Source: Acidimicrobiia bacterium (lineage in GTDB: Bacteria > Actinomycetota > Acidimicrobiia > Acidimicrobiales > AC-14). Taken from it: a DNA stretch of 57,743 nucleotides. The translations under genes and the position numbers were made by a program. Positions 14,920-22,771 of this stretch are shown piece after piece (position 1 is the first letter of the stretch; the number at the start of each line of letters is the position of its first letter). The stretch is from positions 1-57,743 of the forward strand of contig JAHFUP010000024.1 in the NCBI GenBank assembly GCA_023265025.1, given 5' to 3'. Under the pieces are notes generated by a model that was not told the origin of the DNA, did no database searches, and saw only the letters and a list, made by a program, of their open reading frames with translations.

Positions 14920-16167
14920 ATGCTCAAGCCCCTGCGTGTCATCGTCGTAGTCGCGCTCCTGCTCGCCGCCGGCTGCACGACCGCCGACGAAGGCGACGCC
15001 GTCACCATCGGCGCCATCTACCCGATCTCCGGCCTCCAGGGACCGGGAGGCATCGACGAGGCCAACGGCGCCCGCCTGGCCGTCGAGCTGGCCAACGAGC
15101 GGGGCGGGGTGAACGGCCAGAAGGTCCGGCTCCGCCTGCTCGACGTCGACCGGGGCGACGCGGCCGCCGCCGCCTTCGACAAGCTGCACAAGGAGGGGGT
15201 CGACGTCGTCCTCGGCAGCTATGGCAGCACCATCTCGGCGCCTGCGGCGGTGGCGGCCCAGCGCTCCGGCATGGTGCTGTGGGAGACAGGGGCGGTCGGC
15301 AATCTCCCCCCCGATGCCACCCCTGGCGAGTCGTTCTTCCGGATGGCACCGATGGGGTCGACCCTCGGACGGGCTGCGGTGGCCTTCGTGCGCGACCAGC
15401 TCAGCTCGGCAATGGGCGTGACCGGAGCCCTGCGGTACGCGGTGGCCTACGTGGACGATGCCTACGGGCGGGCGGTGGGTGTCGGCGCGGCGGAGGAGGC
15501 GCAGGCCACCGGCCAGCAATTGGTGGGGACGTTCCCGTACTCGGTCCGCGACCTGGACGCGCCGGGGCTGGTGCGCCAGATCGCGGCCACCCAGCCCGAC
15601 GTGCTCTTCGTGTCCGCGTACCTCGACGACGGCATCGCCCTCCGGAAGGCCCAGGTCTCCGAGGGCCTCCGGCTCAAGGCCAGCATCGGCACCAGCTCCA
15701 GCTACTGCATGCCCTCCTTCGCCGCCGCCCTCGGGCCGGCGGCGGTCGGCCTGTTCGCCTCCGACAAGCCCGACGGCCGCGACGTCCGCCTCGACGCACT
15801 CCTGCCCGAGGGCCGCGACGTACTGGCGTGGGGACGGTCCCGCTACCGGGAGCACTACCAGACGGACATGACGCCGGCGGCATTGTCCGGGTTCGCCAAC
15901 GCCTGGGCCCTCGTCGGCCACGTCCTGCCCGCGGCGGGGCGGATGAGCGCCCCCGAGGTGGCGCAGGCGGCCCGCACGCTCAAGCTCGACTCGGGGACGC
16001 TGCCCAACGGCGCCGGCCTCGACCTGGCCGGGCCCGGCGTCGACGACGCCGGCGAGAACCGGCGGGCGGTGAGCGTGATCTGGCAGTGGGTCGACGCCGC
16101 CACCCAGGTGGTCGTGTGGCCGCCGGCGTTCGCCACCCGGCCCCTGCAGTCCATTCCCATTCAGTGA
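14920..16167 (+). CDS. ABC-type branched-chain amino acid substrate-binding lipoprotein (LivK-like)
   Basis: 415 residues. Signal peptide with lipobox LLAAGC (Cys20), then a type I periplasmic binding protein fold: GAIYPISGLQGPGG at the N-terminus, a hinge region near VVLGSYGSTISAP and a second lobe. An in-frame GTG at 14908 overlapping the previous stop is an alternative start. No LivHMGF genes follow, so this is an orphan receptor; it may deliver a ligand to a sensor or to a transporter elsewhere. Its stop overlaps the next start (GTGA). Confidence 0.88.
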   Translation: MLKPLRVIVVVALLLAAGCTTADEGDAVTIGAIYPISGLQGPGGIDEANGARLAVELANERGGVNGQKVRLRLLDVDRGDAAAAAFDKLHKEGVDVVLGSYGSTISAPAAVAAQRSGMVLWETGAVGNLPPDATPGESFFRMAPMGSTLGRAAVAFVRDQLSSAMGVTGALRYAVAYVDDAYGRAVGVGAAEEAQATGQQLVGTFPYSVRDLDAPGLVRQIAATQPDVLFVSAYLDDGIALRKAQVSEGLRLKASIGTSSSYCMPSFAAALGPAAVGLFASDKPDGRDVRLDALLPEGRDVLAWGRSRYREHYQTDMTPAALSGFANAWALVGHVLPAAGRMSAPEVAQAARTLKLDSGTLPNGAGLDLAGPGVDDAGENRRAVSVIWQWVDAATQVVVWPPAFATRPLQSIPIQ

Positions 16168-16985
16168 CGCAACGATCCCGGCGCACCGTCCGGGCCGGCG
16201 CCGCGCTGGCCCTCCTGTATGTCCTCGTGGCATTGGCCACCGGGCGGCTGTCGTCGCGCCCGATCCTGCCGTTGTTCGACGGCTTCGTGCCGCCGACGCC
16301 GTACGCCTGGGTGAACCCGCCCCCCGAGCGGGCGGGGGACAACATCCCGCCCAAGCCGGCGGAGCGCCAGCTCACCCTCGGCGCGGACGGGGCGCCGGCG
16401 TCGAACGTGTCGACCGACGACGCCCAGGCGATCGTCGGCCTGGACAAGGGCTCGGTGCCGGCGCAGCCACCGGATACGTCCGCGCTCGTCCGGCTCGTGC
16501 CGGTCGACGCCGGCACCCTCGGCCCGTTGCCGCCCGGGCTGCGCGCCGTCAGCAACGCCTACCAGGTGGTCATCACCTACCAACCGTCGGGGACGTCGTT
16601 GACCCGGCTGCCGGCGAACGGCACGATCGCCCTGACCGCGGCCGAGACCGCCGACCGCCTGCTCTTCTCGGCCGAGGGCCGGACGTGGCAGGAGACGGTC
16701 TTCCGCCCCTACGGCCAGGACAACGGGCTCTTCACCGAGCTGGAGATGACCGGCTGGTTCGTGGCCGCCAGCTCCGGCGCCGGGCACAACGCGGGCGGCG
16801 CCGGCGGCTCGAGCGGGCTCCGCACGCTGCTGATCGTCCTGGCCGGCGTGGCGCCCATCGGCGGGGCCGTCCTGGTCCTGCGGCTGCCGTCGCCTGTCCC
16901 GGCCCAGCCGGCGCCGCGCCGGGGCCAACGGCCCGGGCAGGGGCCGCGCCAGGGGCCCAAGGAGCCGGCCAAGCGTCGCCGGTAG
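16164..16985 (+). CDS. Bitopic membrane protein of unknown function (273 aa)
   Basis: 273 residues, GTG start overlapping the previous stop. An N-terminal helix (AGAALALLYVLVALATG) is followed by an extracytoplasmic Pro-rich domain of about 180 residues with beta-strand pattern, a Gly-rich linker, a second helix (TLLIVLAGVAPIGGAVLVL) and a strongly basic, Pro/Arg/Gln-rich cytoplasmic tail of about 35 residues. No family is recognised. As the last gene of the unit it probably works with the lipoproteins in the cell envelope. Confidence 0.75.
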   Translation: MTQRSRRTVRAGAALALLYVLVALATGRLSSRPILPLFDGFVPPTPYAWVNPPPERAGDNIPPKPAERQLTLGADGAPASNVSTDDAQAIVGLDKGSVPAQPPDTSALVRLVPVDAGTLGPLPPGLRAVSNAYQVVITYQPSGTSLTRLPANGTIALTAAETADRLLFSAEGRTWQETVFRPYGQDNGLFTELEMTGWFVAASSGAGHNAGGAGGSSGLRTLLIVLAGVAPIGGAVLVLRLPSPVPAQPAPRRGQRPGQGPRQGPKEPAKRRR

Positions 16986-17053
16986 CGCGTTTGCGCCCAC
17001 TCTCTGCCGGGAACACGAACCTCAGCAAGGGTTCTCGACCCAAGGAGAGACAC

Positions 17054-17332
17054 ATGATCGGATTCATCATCGGGCTCATCGTTGTCGGCCTCATTGCCGG
17101 CGCACTGGCCCGGTTCCTCGTACCCGGCCGCGACCCGATGAGCATCGGCGCCACCATCGTCCTGGGCATCCTCGGCTCCTTCGTCGGCGGCATCCTGGCC
17201 GACGTCCTGTTGCGTGACGACACCGCCGACCGCGGCCTCAGCCCCGCCGGGATCATTGGCTCGGTGATCGGTGCAGTCGTCCTCCTGCTCATCTACAACG
17301 CCGTGACCAGCCGGCGCGGCGTGCGCGTCTGA
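17054..17332 (+). CDS. GlsB/YeaQ/YmgE family stress-response membrane protein
   Basis: 92 residues with an AAGGAGAG ribosome site. Three helices with Gly-rich packing: IIGLIVVGLIAGALARFLVPG, TIVLGILGSFVGGILADVL and GIIGSVIGAVVLLLIYNAV. The AGxxAR and GxxGSxVGG patterns are those of the transglycosylase-associated (GlsB/YeaQ) family, whose members are induced by stress and have no known activity. A strong terminator follows, so it is a single-gene unit. Confidence 0.92.
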   Translation: MIGFIIGLIVVGLIAGALARFLVPGRDPMSIGATIVLGILGSFVGGILADVLLRDDTADRGLSPAGIIGSVIGAVVLLLIYNAVTSRRGVRV

Positions 17333-17354
17333 TCGCTCTCTGAAGGTCCCACCT

Positions 17355-17397
17355 GGCCGTCGCCGGGCATCCCCAGAGGTGCCCGGCGACGGCCGTT
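17355..17397 (+). terminator. Intrinsic terminator after the GlsB-type gene
   Basis: Perfect 15-bp stem GGCCGTCGCCGGGCA with its complement (17355-17369 and 17380-17394), 10-nt loop, followed by GTTT. Confidence 0.8.
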
Positions 17398-17475
17398 TCG
17401 CGCGATCGCGTAAATCCTGGCCGGTCGTAAATGGGCCGCGCCCCAGGGCAGCGCTGCCCGCGGGCAGGAGGGGAC

Positions 17476-18039
17476 ATGGACCCAGACGCCCGTACGGGCC
17501 GGGTTACCGATGTCGCCCTGGGCCGCCTGCAGACGACCGGTTTCGCGGGGACCACGCTCGAGGACATCGCTCGAGCCGCCGATCTCCCGGACGCCGACCT
17601 GCGCGCGTGCTTCGGCGACATGGAAGGTTTGCTGCGGCATCTCGTCTCGCCGCTGGTCGACCCGCTCGACCGGCTCACGGCGTCGGCCGCGGCCGGCGAG
17701 CTCCGGCGGCCGGCGCCGCTGCGAGAGGTGATCGAGGGGTACTTCGACACCTTGGTCGCCCATCGGGCCGTGGCGGGCCTGGTCCTGGCCGATCCGGACG
17801 CGGCGGCGACCGAGCCCGTCCGTAGGGTCCGGACGACTGTCATGAAGCTCCGCACGCAGCTGGCCGGGGGGCCGGATGCCGACCTCGATCGCAGCATCAG
17901 AGCGGCAGCGGCGCTGGCGGCGGTCGAGTCGGCCGTGCTGGAATTTGTCGAATCCGACCAGCAGGTCGTGCGCGATGTCGTCATCGGGGCCGCGATGGCC
18001 ATACTCTTGTCAGCGCTGGGCGCGGGGACCGGGCCCTGA
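17476..18039 (+). CDS. TetR family transcriptional regulator, divergent HTH
   Basis: 187 residues, ATG after CAGGAGGGG. Residues about 15-50 carry the TetR helix-turn-helix in a worn form (GFAGTTLEDIARAADLPDADLRACF), where the usual Tyr/His before Phe is Ala-Cys. The C-terminal ligand-binding part is helical and Ala-rich. It lies 11 nt upstream of a second TetR gene, so the two are likely co-transcribed. Targets are unknown; the adjacent GlsB-type gene and the STAS genes are candidates. Confidence 0.8.
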   Translation: MDPDARTGRVTDVALGRLQTTGFAGTTLEDIARAADLPDADLRACFGDMEGLLRHLVSPLVDPLDRLTASAAAGELRRPAPLREVIEGYFDTLVAHRAVAGLVLADPDAAATEPVRRVRTTVMKLRTQLAGGPDADLDRSIRAAAALAAVESAVLEFVESDQQVVRDVVIGAAMAILLSALGAGTGP

Positions 18040-18050
18040 ATGGAGCAGCG

Positions 18051-18725
18051 GTGTCTGAGAGCGTCTGTGAGGCGACAGGCGGCGTCGGGCCGGACGGCGC
18101 CGCGGCGCCTCGCAACCCGCCGGGGGATGTGCCGGCGGCGGCACGGGAGCTGCGTCCCGGCCGGCAGCGCATGCTCACCGTCGCCCGCCGGCTGTTCTGC
18201 AGCCAGGGCTACGACCGCACGCCGCTGCGGGCCATCTCCGACGCCCTGGGGGTGACCAAGGCGGCGGTCTACTACCACTTCAAGGCCAAGGACGACATCC
18301 TCGTGGCCATCGTCACGCCGGTCCTCGACCGCATCGACCAGCTGGTCGATTCGGCGTCGGGGCCGCTGCACGACCCCGACGACCGCCGGCGCTTCCTCCA
18401 GCGGTACGTCGACCTGTTGAGCACCGACGCCGACATCACCACCCTCCTGCTGGGCGACCCCGTGGTGACCGAGCATCCCCTCGGCCGGCGCTTCGCGGCC
18501 CAGCGGGAACAGATCCGGTCGCTGCTCGGCGCCGACGAGAGCCTGCCGGCGGGCATCCGGACGTCGACCGCGCTGCGGACCTTGGAGCTGGCCCTGGGGG
18601 AGTTCGGCGACGCCGATCCCGCCCAGGTGCGGGAGACCGCCCTGAGCATCGCCATTGCCGTCCTCGACGCCGGCGGGGCGGCCGAAGGCCCCTCGGCGAG
18701 CGCGTCGGCGCCGGAAATGGCGTAG
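18051..18725 (+). CDS. TetR family transcriptional regulator
   Basis: 224 residues from a GTG with a GGAG box. An N-terminal extension of about 38 residues rich in Pro/Gly precedes a classic TetR HTH (RRLFCSQGYDRTPLRAISDALG then TKAAVYYHFKAKDDIL). The C-terminal region is a helical ligand-binding domain. It is the second of two adjacent TetR genes with different effector domains. A short hairpin after the stop may terminate the pair. Confidence 0.9.
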   Translation: MSESVCEATGGVGPDGAAAPRNPPGDVPAAARELRPGRQRMLTVARRLFCSQGYDRTPLRAISDALGVTKAAVYYHFKAKDDILVAIVTPVLDRIDQLVDSASGPLHDPDDRRRFLQRYVDLLSTDADITTLLLGDPVVTEHPLGRRFAAQREQIRSLLGADESLPAGIRTSTALRTLELALGEFGDADPAQVRETALSIAIAVLDAGGAAEGPSASASAPEMA

Positions 18726-18742
18726 GGTCCCCACGGGGGACC
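18726..18742 (+). terminator. Short hairpin after TetR gene
   Basis: GGTCCCC/GGGGACC with an ACG loop directly after the stop; no U-tract, so termination is only possible. Confidence 0.4.
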
Positions 18743-18809
18743 AACTAGCCGGCCGGTAAGGCCGACGTTGATGTCCTTGGTTGAGGCAACAGCCAAAGGA
18801 GTCACGACC

Positions 18810-18971
18810 ATGGCCACGTCACCCGTTCCATCTCCTATCCCGCTTCCGGGTCGGGTGCCGAACGAGCAGCTGTTGGCGCCGGCGGTCGCCACCCGGGTGT
18901 TCGGTGCCGAGCCCCGGCCGGACGGCTACGTGGTCGACTGGCAACTGGCGGCGACGGAGGAATCGCGGTGA
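18810..18971 (+). CDS. Small protein upstream of STAS gene (53 aa)
   Basis: 53 residues from the ATG at 18810, chosen because AAAGGAG lies 8 nt upstream; an in-frame ATG at 18771 lacks such a site. Pro-rich start (SPVPSPIPLPGRVPNEQLL) and a short mixed C-terminus ending EESR. No motif. The stop overlaps the start of the STAS gene (GTGA), so it may serve as a coupling or regulatory peptide for that protein. Confidence 0.6.
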   Translation: MATSPVPSPIPLPGRVPNEQLLAPAVATRVFGAEPRPDGYVVDWQLAATEESR

Positions 18972-19297
18972 CCCCGGCCGCTTCGCTGGTGATCGGCCGG
19001 GCCATGGGCACCGTGGTCGTCACCGTGGACGGGGCCCTCGACGTCGAGGGGAGTGGGGTGCTCGAACGGCTCCTCATCGACCTGATCGACGGCCAGGGCA
19101 ACTCCACGGTCGCGGTCGACCTAAGGAAGGCCACCTTCGGGTCGGCGGCCCTGGCCGTCTTCCTCGACGCCGGCCGGCGGGCTGACTCTCACGGCACGAC
19201 GTTCATCCTCAAGGCGCCGGCGCCGGAGGTCCACCGGGTGCTGCGGTCGGGTGGGCTGGAAACGCGGGTCGAGGTCATCCCCCGCCGCGGAGGATGA
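18968..19297 (+). CDS. STAS domain protein (anti-sigma-factor antagonist type)
   Basis: 109 residues, GTG start. A single STAS domain: VVVTVDGALDVEGSGVLERLL, then VAVDLRKATFGSAALAVFLDA and a C-terminal helix. In RsbV/SpoIIAA relatives the FxDSxGL loop carries the phosphorylated serine; here it reads FGSAAL, so a Ser remains but the Asp and Gly are replaced, and switching by phosphorylation is uncertain. No intact anti-sigma kinase or sigma factor is in the window, only remnants at 36050 and 43575. Confidence 0.82.
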   Translation: MTPAASLVIGRAMGTVVVTVDGALDVEGSGVLERLLIDLIDGQGNSTVAVDLRKATFGSAALAVFLDAGRRADSHGTTFILKAPAPEVHRVLRSGGLETRVEVIPRRGG

Positions 19298-19321
19298 TCT
19301 GGCTGCACTGACGGGTCTCAA

Positions 19322-19352
19322 GCGGGGGGAGGGGCCAAAGCCCCCTCCCCCC
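19322..19352 (+). repeat. Dispersed GC-rich repeat, copy 2, forming a hairpin
   Basis: GCGGGGGGAGGGGCCAAAGC at 19322-19341 matches copy 1 at 10635-10653 with one extra G. Here the G-rich half pairs with GCCCCCTCCCCCC (19340-19352) across an AAA loop. Both copies lie just downstream of a coding region on the plus strand. Confidence 0.5.
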
Positions 19353-19538
19353 GGCCCCCTCCCGTTCATCGAGCCGCCTCCGGCGGCACTCAGGCTCCTC
19401 GGCGGCAAAGCCGCCTGCGGGCCTCCTGTGGGGGGCGGAGCCCCCCACACCCCCACCACGCGAAAACTTGTCACATTGTTCAAACGTCTCAGCCCCCAAG
19501 CAGAAAGAGGCGCGTAGGTGCAGCCCGCTCGGACGCGA

Positions 19539-19566
19539 CTCTGCCGGGCCCGAAGGCCCGGCAGAG
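19539..19566 (-). terminator. Hairpin terminator of the 20192-19599 gene
   Basis: Perfect 12-bp stem CTCTGCCGGGCC/GGCCCGGCAGAG around a 4-nt loop that reads TTCG on the minus strand, a very stable tetraloop; 32 nt after the stop. No clear U-tract. Confidence 0.65.
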
Positions 19567-19598
19567 TGGGTGAACTACTTGGTGTTGCTAGTTGCTAG

Positions 19599-20192
19599 TT
19601 ACTTGCGCACCGAAGCGGTGACGGGGACGTCACGGCGGCGGGCCTGACGGACGAAGGCCACGAAGCCAGCGCCGAACAGGGCCAGGCCGAGGGCGCCGAG
19701 GCCGACGGTCAGGGCGATGATGCCCGAGGAGGACGGCGAGGAAGCAACCGTGCTACCAGCGGAGGAAACGGCCGGGGTGACAACGGACTGGCCGTTGGCG
19801 CCGAGGATCTGGAAGGAAGCACGGGCCGGGGTGCCGTAGGCGTCAACGCCCTTGGCGTCCTTCTGGGTGGCCACGATCACGTAGTAGCCGGGCTGGCCCT
19901 CGGGGATGGCGAACGTCGCGGAGATGTTGCCGGCCTTGTCGGGGACGACGCTGGCGAGCTGGGTGCCCTCAGTGCCGTTCCAACGCAGGACGACGGGGTC
20001 GGAGGAGGCCACGTTGGCCGAGTTCACCCGGAACGAGGAGCCGGTGACGGTGACGGAGTCGCCAGCCTTGCCAGCGGTGCTGGACAGGTTGAGGGTGGCC
20101 AGGTTGGTGCAGGCGAAAGCCGCTGCGCCAGCGATGACGGACGCAGCAGCCGCTGCACCGAATACGGTCGTGACCTTCTTGCGGAGGTTCAT
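19599..20192 (-). CDS. Secreted, C-terminally anchored Ig-like protein (197 aa)
   Basis: 197 residues starting MNLRKKVTTVFGAAAA, a signal peptide ending near AAFACT. The extracellular part is beta-rich with GDSVTVTGSSF and a segment GQPGYYVIVATQ, like TIG/Ig-type or fibronectin-like surface domains, followed by a Ser/Thr-rich linker, one helix (IALTVGLGALGLALFGAGFVAF) and a basic tail. It is probably displayed on the cell surface. The upstream region is AT-richer than average, and a 6-bp hairpin sits in the leader, suggesting regulated or strong expression. Confidence 0.82.
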   Translation of the reverse strand: MNLRKKVTTVFGAAAAASVIAGAAAFACTNLATLNLSSTAGKAGDSVTVTGSSFRVNSANVASSDPVVLRWNGTEGTQLASVVPDKAGNISATFAIPEGQPGYYVIVATQKDAKGVDAYGTPARASFQILGANGQSVVTPAVSSAGSTVASSPSSSGIIALTVGLGALGLALFGAGFVAFVRQARRRDVPVTASVRK

Positions 20193-20218
20193 TGCAGGTT
20201 GCCCACCTATCTGTGAAG

Positions 20219-20233
20219 GGGTGCATGGCACCC
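20219..20233 (-). promoter_or_regulatory. Small hairpin in the leader of the anchored surface protein
   Basis: GGGTGC-ATG-GCACCC, a perfect 6-bp inverted repeat 27 nt upstream of the start at 20192, followed upstream by a stretch of lower GC (20234-20400). Could be an mRNA hairpin or operator; no protein binding is known. Confidence 0.35.
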
Positions 20234-20407
20234 GTTTCTTTCTTCGGGCAATACTGCCAGAGGCAGCGGATCGGCGCAATAGGTCTTGGCTCTCTATACT
20301 GCCTTGGATAGTAGATGTGAATAGTGTCTAGACGAACAGCCCTGCCGACAATCAGGACTTTTGCAGTTCGGCTCTAGTGGCGATGGTCACTGATTCGGCC
20401 CGACGTC

Positions 20408-20413
20408 TACACT
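20408..20413 (+). promoter_or_regulatory. -10 box of leaderless SDR gene
   Basis: TACACT ends 6 nt before the GTG at 20420; no Shine-Dalgarno, so translation likely starts at the 5' end of the mRNA. Confidence 0.5.
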
Positions 20414-20419
20414 TTCGCC

Positions 20420-21289
20420 GTGGGCACGGAGAGGTCACGTGCGGTGCTGGTCACCGGCTGCTCCAGCGGCATCGGCGGGGCTATCGCGGCGCGGCTGGCC
20501 ACGGCAGGCTGGCCGGTGTACGCCACCGCCCGCCGGCCCGACGCGCTCGCCGGCCTGGAGAAGCTCGGTTGCCACGCCGTACGGCTCGATGTCACCGACG
20601 ATGCGTCGATGGAGGCGGCGGTCGAGGTGATCGCCGCCGAGCACGGTGCCGTCGGGGTGCTGGTGAACAACGCCGGCTTCAGCCAGTCCGGCGCGGTGGA
20701 GACGGTCGCTCTGGACCGGGCCCGCCGGCAGTTCGACACGAACTTCTTCGGCCCGGCGCGGCTGACCCAGCTCGTCCTCCCCGGCATGCGGGCCCAGGGA
20801 TGGGGGAAGGTGATCAACATCAGCTCGATGGGTGGCCGGCTCACCTTCCCCGGCGGCGGCTACTACCACGCCACGAAGTACGCCCTGGAAGCCCTGAGCG
20901 ACGCCCTGCGGTTCGAGGTAGGCGGGTTCGGGATCGACGTCGTACTGATCGAGCCCGGCTTCATCCGCACCGGGTTCTCCGAGGCGGCAGCGGCGAGCGT
21001 CGACGCAGAGGCCGCCGCCGGCGACGACCCGTACCGCGAGTTCACCGCCGGCGTCCTGGCCTCGACGCGCCGCGTCTATGACCGGGGCGTGATGTCCCGC
21101 CTCGCCGGCAGCCCGGACGACGTGGCGCGCGTCGTGCTGGAGGCCATCACCGCGTCCAGGCCTCGGGCCCGGTATCCCGTGGCCCCGTCCGCCCGCCTAC
21201 TCCGAGGCCTGCGCGCCCTCATGCCCGACCGGGCATGGGACGCGTTCATGTCCAGGCTGTTCGTCCAGCCGGGAGGCTCCGGTGGATGA
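20420..21289 (+). CDS. Short-chain dehydrogenase/reductase (classical SDR)
   Basis: 289 residues, GTG start. Rossmann fold with the classical motifs TGCSSGIG (cofactor), LVNNAGFS, the catalytic Ser in INISSMGGR and YYHATKYAL (Tyr and Lys). After the cofactor strand the sequence ATARRPDAL with an Arg suggests NADP(H) preference. The C-terminal 80 residues resemble the retinol-dehydrogenase-like subgroup acting on hydrophobic alcohols or ketones. Substrate unknown. The next gene overlaps its end by 8 nt. Confidence 0.9.
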   Translation: MGTERSRAVLVTGCSSGIGGAIAARLATAGWPVYATARRPDALAGLEKLGCHAVRLDVTDDASMEAAVEVIAAEHGAVGVLVNNAGFSQSGAVETVALDRARRQFDTNFFGPARLTQLVLPGMRAQGWGKVINISSMGGRLTFPGGGYYHATKYALEALSDALRFEVGGFGIDVVLIEPGFIRTGFSEAAAASVDAEAAAGDDPYREFTAGVLASTRRVYDRGVMSRLAGSPDDVARVVLEAITASRPRARYPVAPSARLLRGLRALMPDRAWDAFMSRLFVQPGGSGG

Positions 21290-21494
21290 GCACCTGGCCC
21301 CTGAGGAGCTGGAGATCCGCAAGGTCCAGCCCTACCAGGCCCGCAAGGCGTACCTGTGCCCCGGGTGCAACCAGGACATCGTCGAGGGGCTGGGCCACCT
21401 CGTCGTCGTCCCCCGCGCCGCACCCGAGCTGCGCCGGCACTGGCATCATCCCTGCTGGTCGTACCGGCGCCACCGCCGGCCCGGTCGAGGGTGA
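21282..21494 (+). CDS. Small zinc-ribbon-like protein (70 aa)
   Basis: 70 residues, GTG start with a GGGAGG box inside the SDR gene end. Motif YLCPGCNQDI, followed after about 25 residues by HWHHPCWS, giving a CxxC...HxxC metal site; Arg-rich ends. Similar short proteins in actinobacteria are usually annotated as hypothetical or, doubtfully, ATP/GTP-binding. Its overlap with the SDR gene suggests joint expression. Confidence 0.72.
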   Translation: MDEHLAPEELEIRKVQPYQARKAYLCPGCNQDIVEGLGHLVVVPRAAPELRRHWHHPCWSYRRHRRPGRG

Positions 21495-21504
21495 TCCGGA
21501 GCCA

Positions 21505-22452
21505 TCAGGAGCGGAACGTCCGGCGGTAGGTCTGCGGCGACGCTGACACCGCCCGCACGAAGTGCTGGCGCAGCGCCCCTGCGGAGCCGAAGCCGCTGCG
21601 CTGCGCCACCGCCTCGACCGGCTCGTCGGTGGTCTCCAGCAGGCGCTGGGCGAGGAGCACCCGCTGGCTGAGCAGCCACTGGTGCGGGGTCGTGCCGGTG
21701 ACGGCGCGGAAGCGACGGGCGAAGGTGCGGGGGCTGGTGTGGGCCCGACGGGCCAGTTGCTCGACGCTCAGGTCCTCGTCCACGTGCTCCAGCATCCAGC
21801 CGAGCACGCCGGCCAGCACGTCCTCGCCGTCGCCGTCGGGCATCGGAAGGTCGACGAACTGCGCCTGCCCGCCCTCCCGATGGGGCGGGACGACCATCCG
21901 GCGGGCCACCGCGTTCGCCACCTCGGCCCCGTGGTCGAGGCGGACGATGTGGAGCATGAGGTCGATGCCGGCCGCGGTGCCGGCCGACGTGAGGACGTCG
22001 CCGGCGTCGACGTAGAGGACCTTGGGGTCGACGAGCACCTTCGGGTAGCGCTCGGCGAGCTCGGCGGCCCACATCCAGTGCGTGGTCGCCCGCTTCCCGT
22101 CGAGCAGGCCGGCGGCGGCGAGGTTGAAGGCGCCGGTGCACAGCGACACCATCCGGGCCCCTCGGGCGTGGGCGGCGCGCAGGGCGTCGAGCACCTCATC
22201 GGGCGGGTCGCCGGCGAAGCTCCGGGCGGGGAGGATCACCGTGTCGGCGCGGGAGAGCTCGTCGAGCCCATAGGGCGTCTCCAACACCATGCCCTCGGGG
22301 CTGACGCTCCCGCCCGGCTGGGCGGCGGCCACCCGGTGGACGTACCAGGGGTCGACCAGCTCGGAGCGGTCGAGGCCGAAGACCTCACACGCCACCGACA
22401 GCTCGAACATTGAGACCCTCGGTCCGAGCAGCGTGACCACGACGTGCGCCAT
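21505..22452 (-). CDS. GlxA-type transcriptional regulator (DJ-1/PfpI plus AraC HTH)
   Basis: 315 residues. The N-terminal 180 residues form a DJ-1/PfpI glutamine-amidotransferase-like domain with the nucleophile-elbow segment VSLCTGAFNLAAAG; the C-terminal 100 residues carry a double AraC-type helix-turn-helix (LSVEQLARRAHTSPRTFARRF and EAVAQRSGFGSAGALRQHF). This architecture is known for GlxA family regulators of catabolic genes. A TAGAAT box 7 nt upstream of the ATG indicates a leaderless start. Targets are not apparent. Confidence 0.92.
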   Translation of the reverse strand: MAHVVVTLLGPRVSMFELSVACEVFGLDRSELVDPWYVHRVAAAQPGGSVSPEGMVLETPYGLDELSRADTVILPARSFAGDPPDEVLDALRAAHARGARMVSLCTGAFNLAAAGLLDGKRATTHWMWAAELAERYPKVLVDPKVLYVDAGDVLTSAGTAAGIDLMLHIVRLDHGAEVANAVARRMVVPPHREGGQAQFVDLPMPDGDGEDVLAGVLGWMLEHVDEDLSVEQLARRAHTSPRTFARRFRAVTGTTPHQWLLSQRVLLAQRLLETTDEPVEAVAQRSGFGSAGALRQHFVRAVSASPQTYRRTFRS

Positions 22453-22459
22453 TGGCAGG

Positions 22460-22465
22460 ATTCTA
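22460..22465 (-). promoter_or_regulatory. -10 box of leaderless GlxA-type gene
   Basis: TAGAAT on the minus strand, 7 nt before the ATG at 22452. Confidence 0.5.
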
Positions 22466-22523
22466 CCTCCACCTGTCGTTTCTGCCACTCGTCGCCGCAT
22501 CGCAGTGCGAGGAGGATTGGACC

Positions 22524-22748
22524 ATGCACCCGTACGTGATGGAGGAGATGGTCCAGGAGCGACACAACGAGTTGCTGCGGCAGCGCAGAGCCGACGCACA
22601 GGCGACCCGCTACGGCGTGCCGCCGTGGCGCCGGCGGGCCGGCCTCGCGCTGGCGTCGCTGGCGGTGACGCTCGGCGTGCCCCGCTCCGACCGGCCGGCG
22701 ACCCGCCGCCAGGTCGGCGACGCGCTCTGCTTCGACCCACCCTGCTGA
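22524..22748 (+). CDS. Conserved small protein (74 aa)
   Basis: 74 residues with GGAGG 8 nt before the ATG. Starts MHPYVMEEMVQERHNELLRQ, an amphipathic helix; then Arg-rich PPWRRRAGLALASLAVTLG, a weakly hydrophobic segment, and an end with Cys (ALCFDPPC). Short proteins beginning MHPY..EEM..ER are common in actinobacteria, with no known role; they may attach to the membrane. Confidence 0.65.
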   Translation: MHPYVMEEMVQERHNELLRQRRADAQATRYGVPPWRRRAGLALASLAVTLGVPRSDRPATRRQVGDALCFDPPC

Positions 22749-22758
22749 CACCGGGCAC

Positions 22759-22764
22759 TACGGT
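22759..22764 (+). promoter_or_regulatory. -10 box of leaderless LURP-one gene
   Basis: TACGGT, 7 nt before the ATG at 22772; no Shine-Dalgarno. Confidence 0.45.
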
Positions 22765-22771
22765 CGCGGGT

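Larger units (their letters stand above)
19298..19598 (+). other. Gene-free, hairpin-rich spacer (301 nt)
   Basis: No convincing gene on either strand. It holds four inverted repeats: 19324-19352 (13-position stem, one mismatch, AAA loop), 19401-19415 (GGCGGC-AAA-GCCGCC), 19427-19449 (TGTGGGGGG/CCCCCCACA) and 19539-19566 (terminator). Between 19450 and 19500 the sequence becomes AT-richer (GCGAAAACTTGTCACATTG). Confidence 0.6.

Noticed and set aside
12658-16233. Very long minus-strand open frame (over 1100 codons) opposite the six-gene unit
   Set aside because: It is the antisense shadow of GC-rich coding on the plus strand; composition is Arg/Gly/His-rich without domains, and the plus-strand genes have family motifs.
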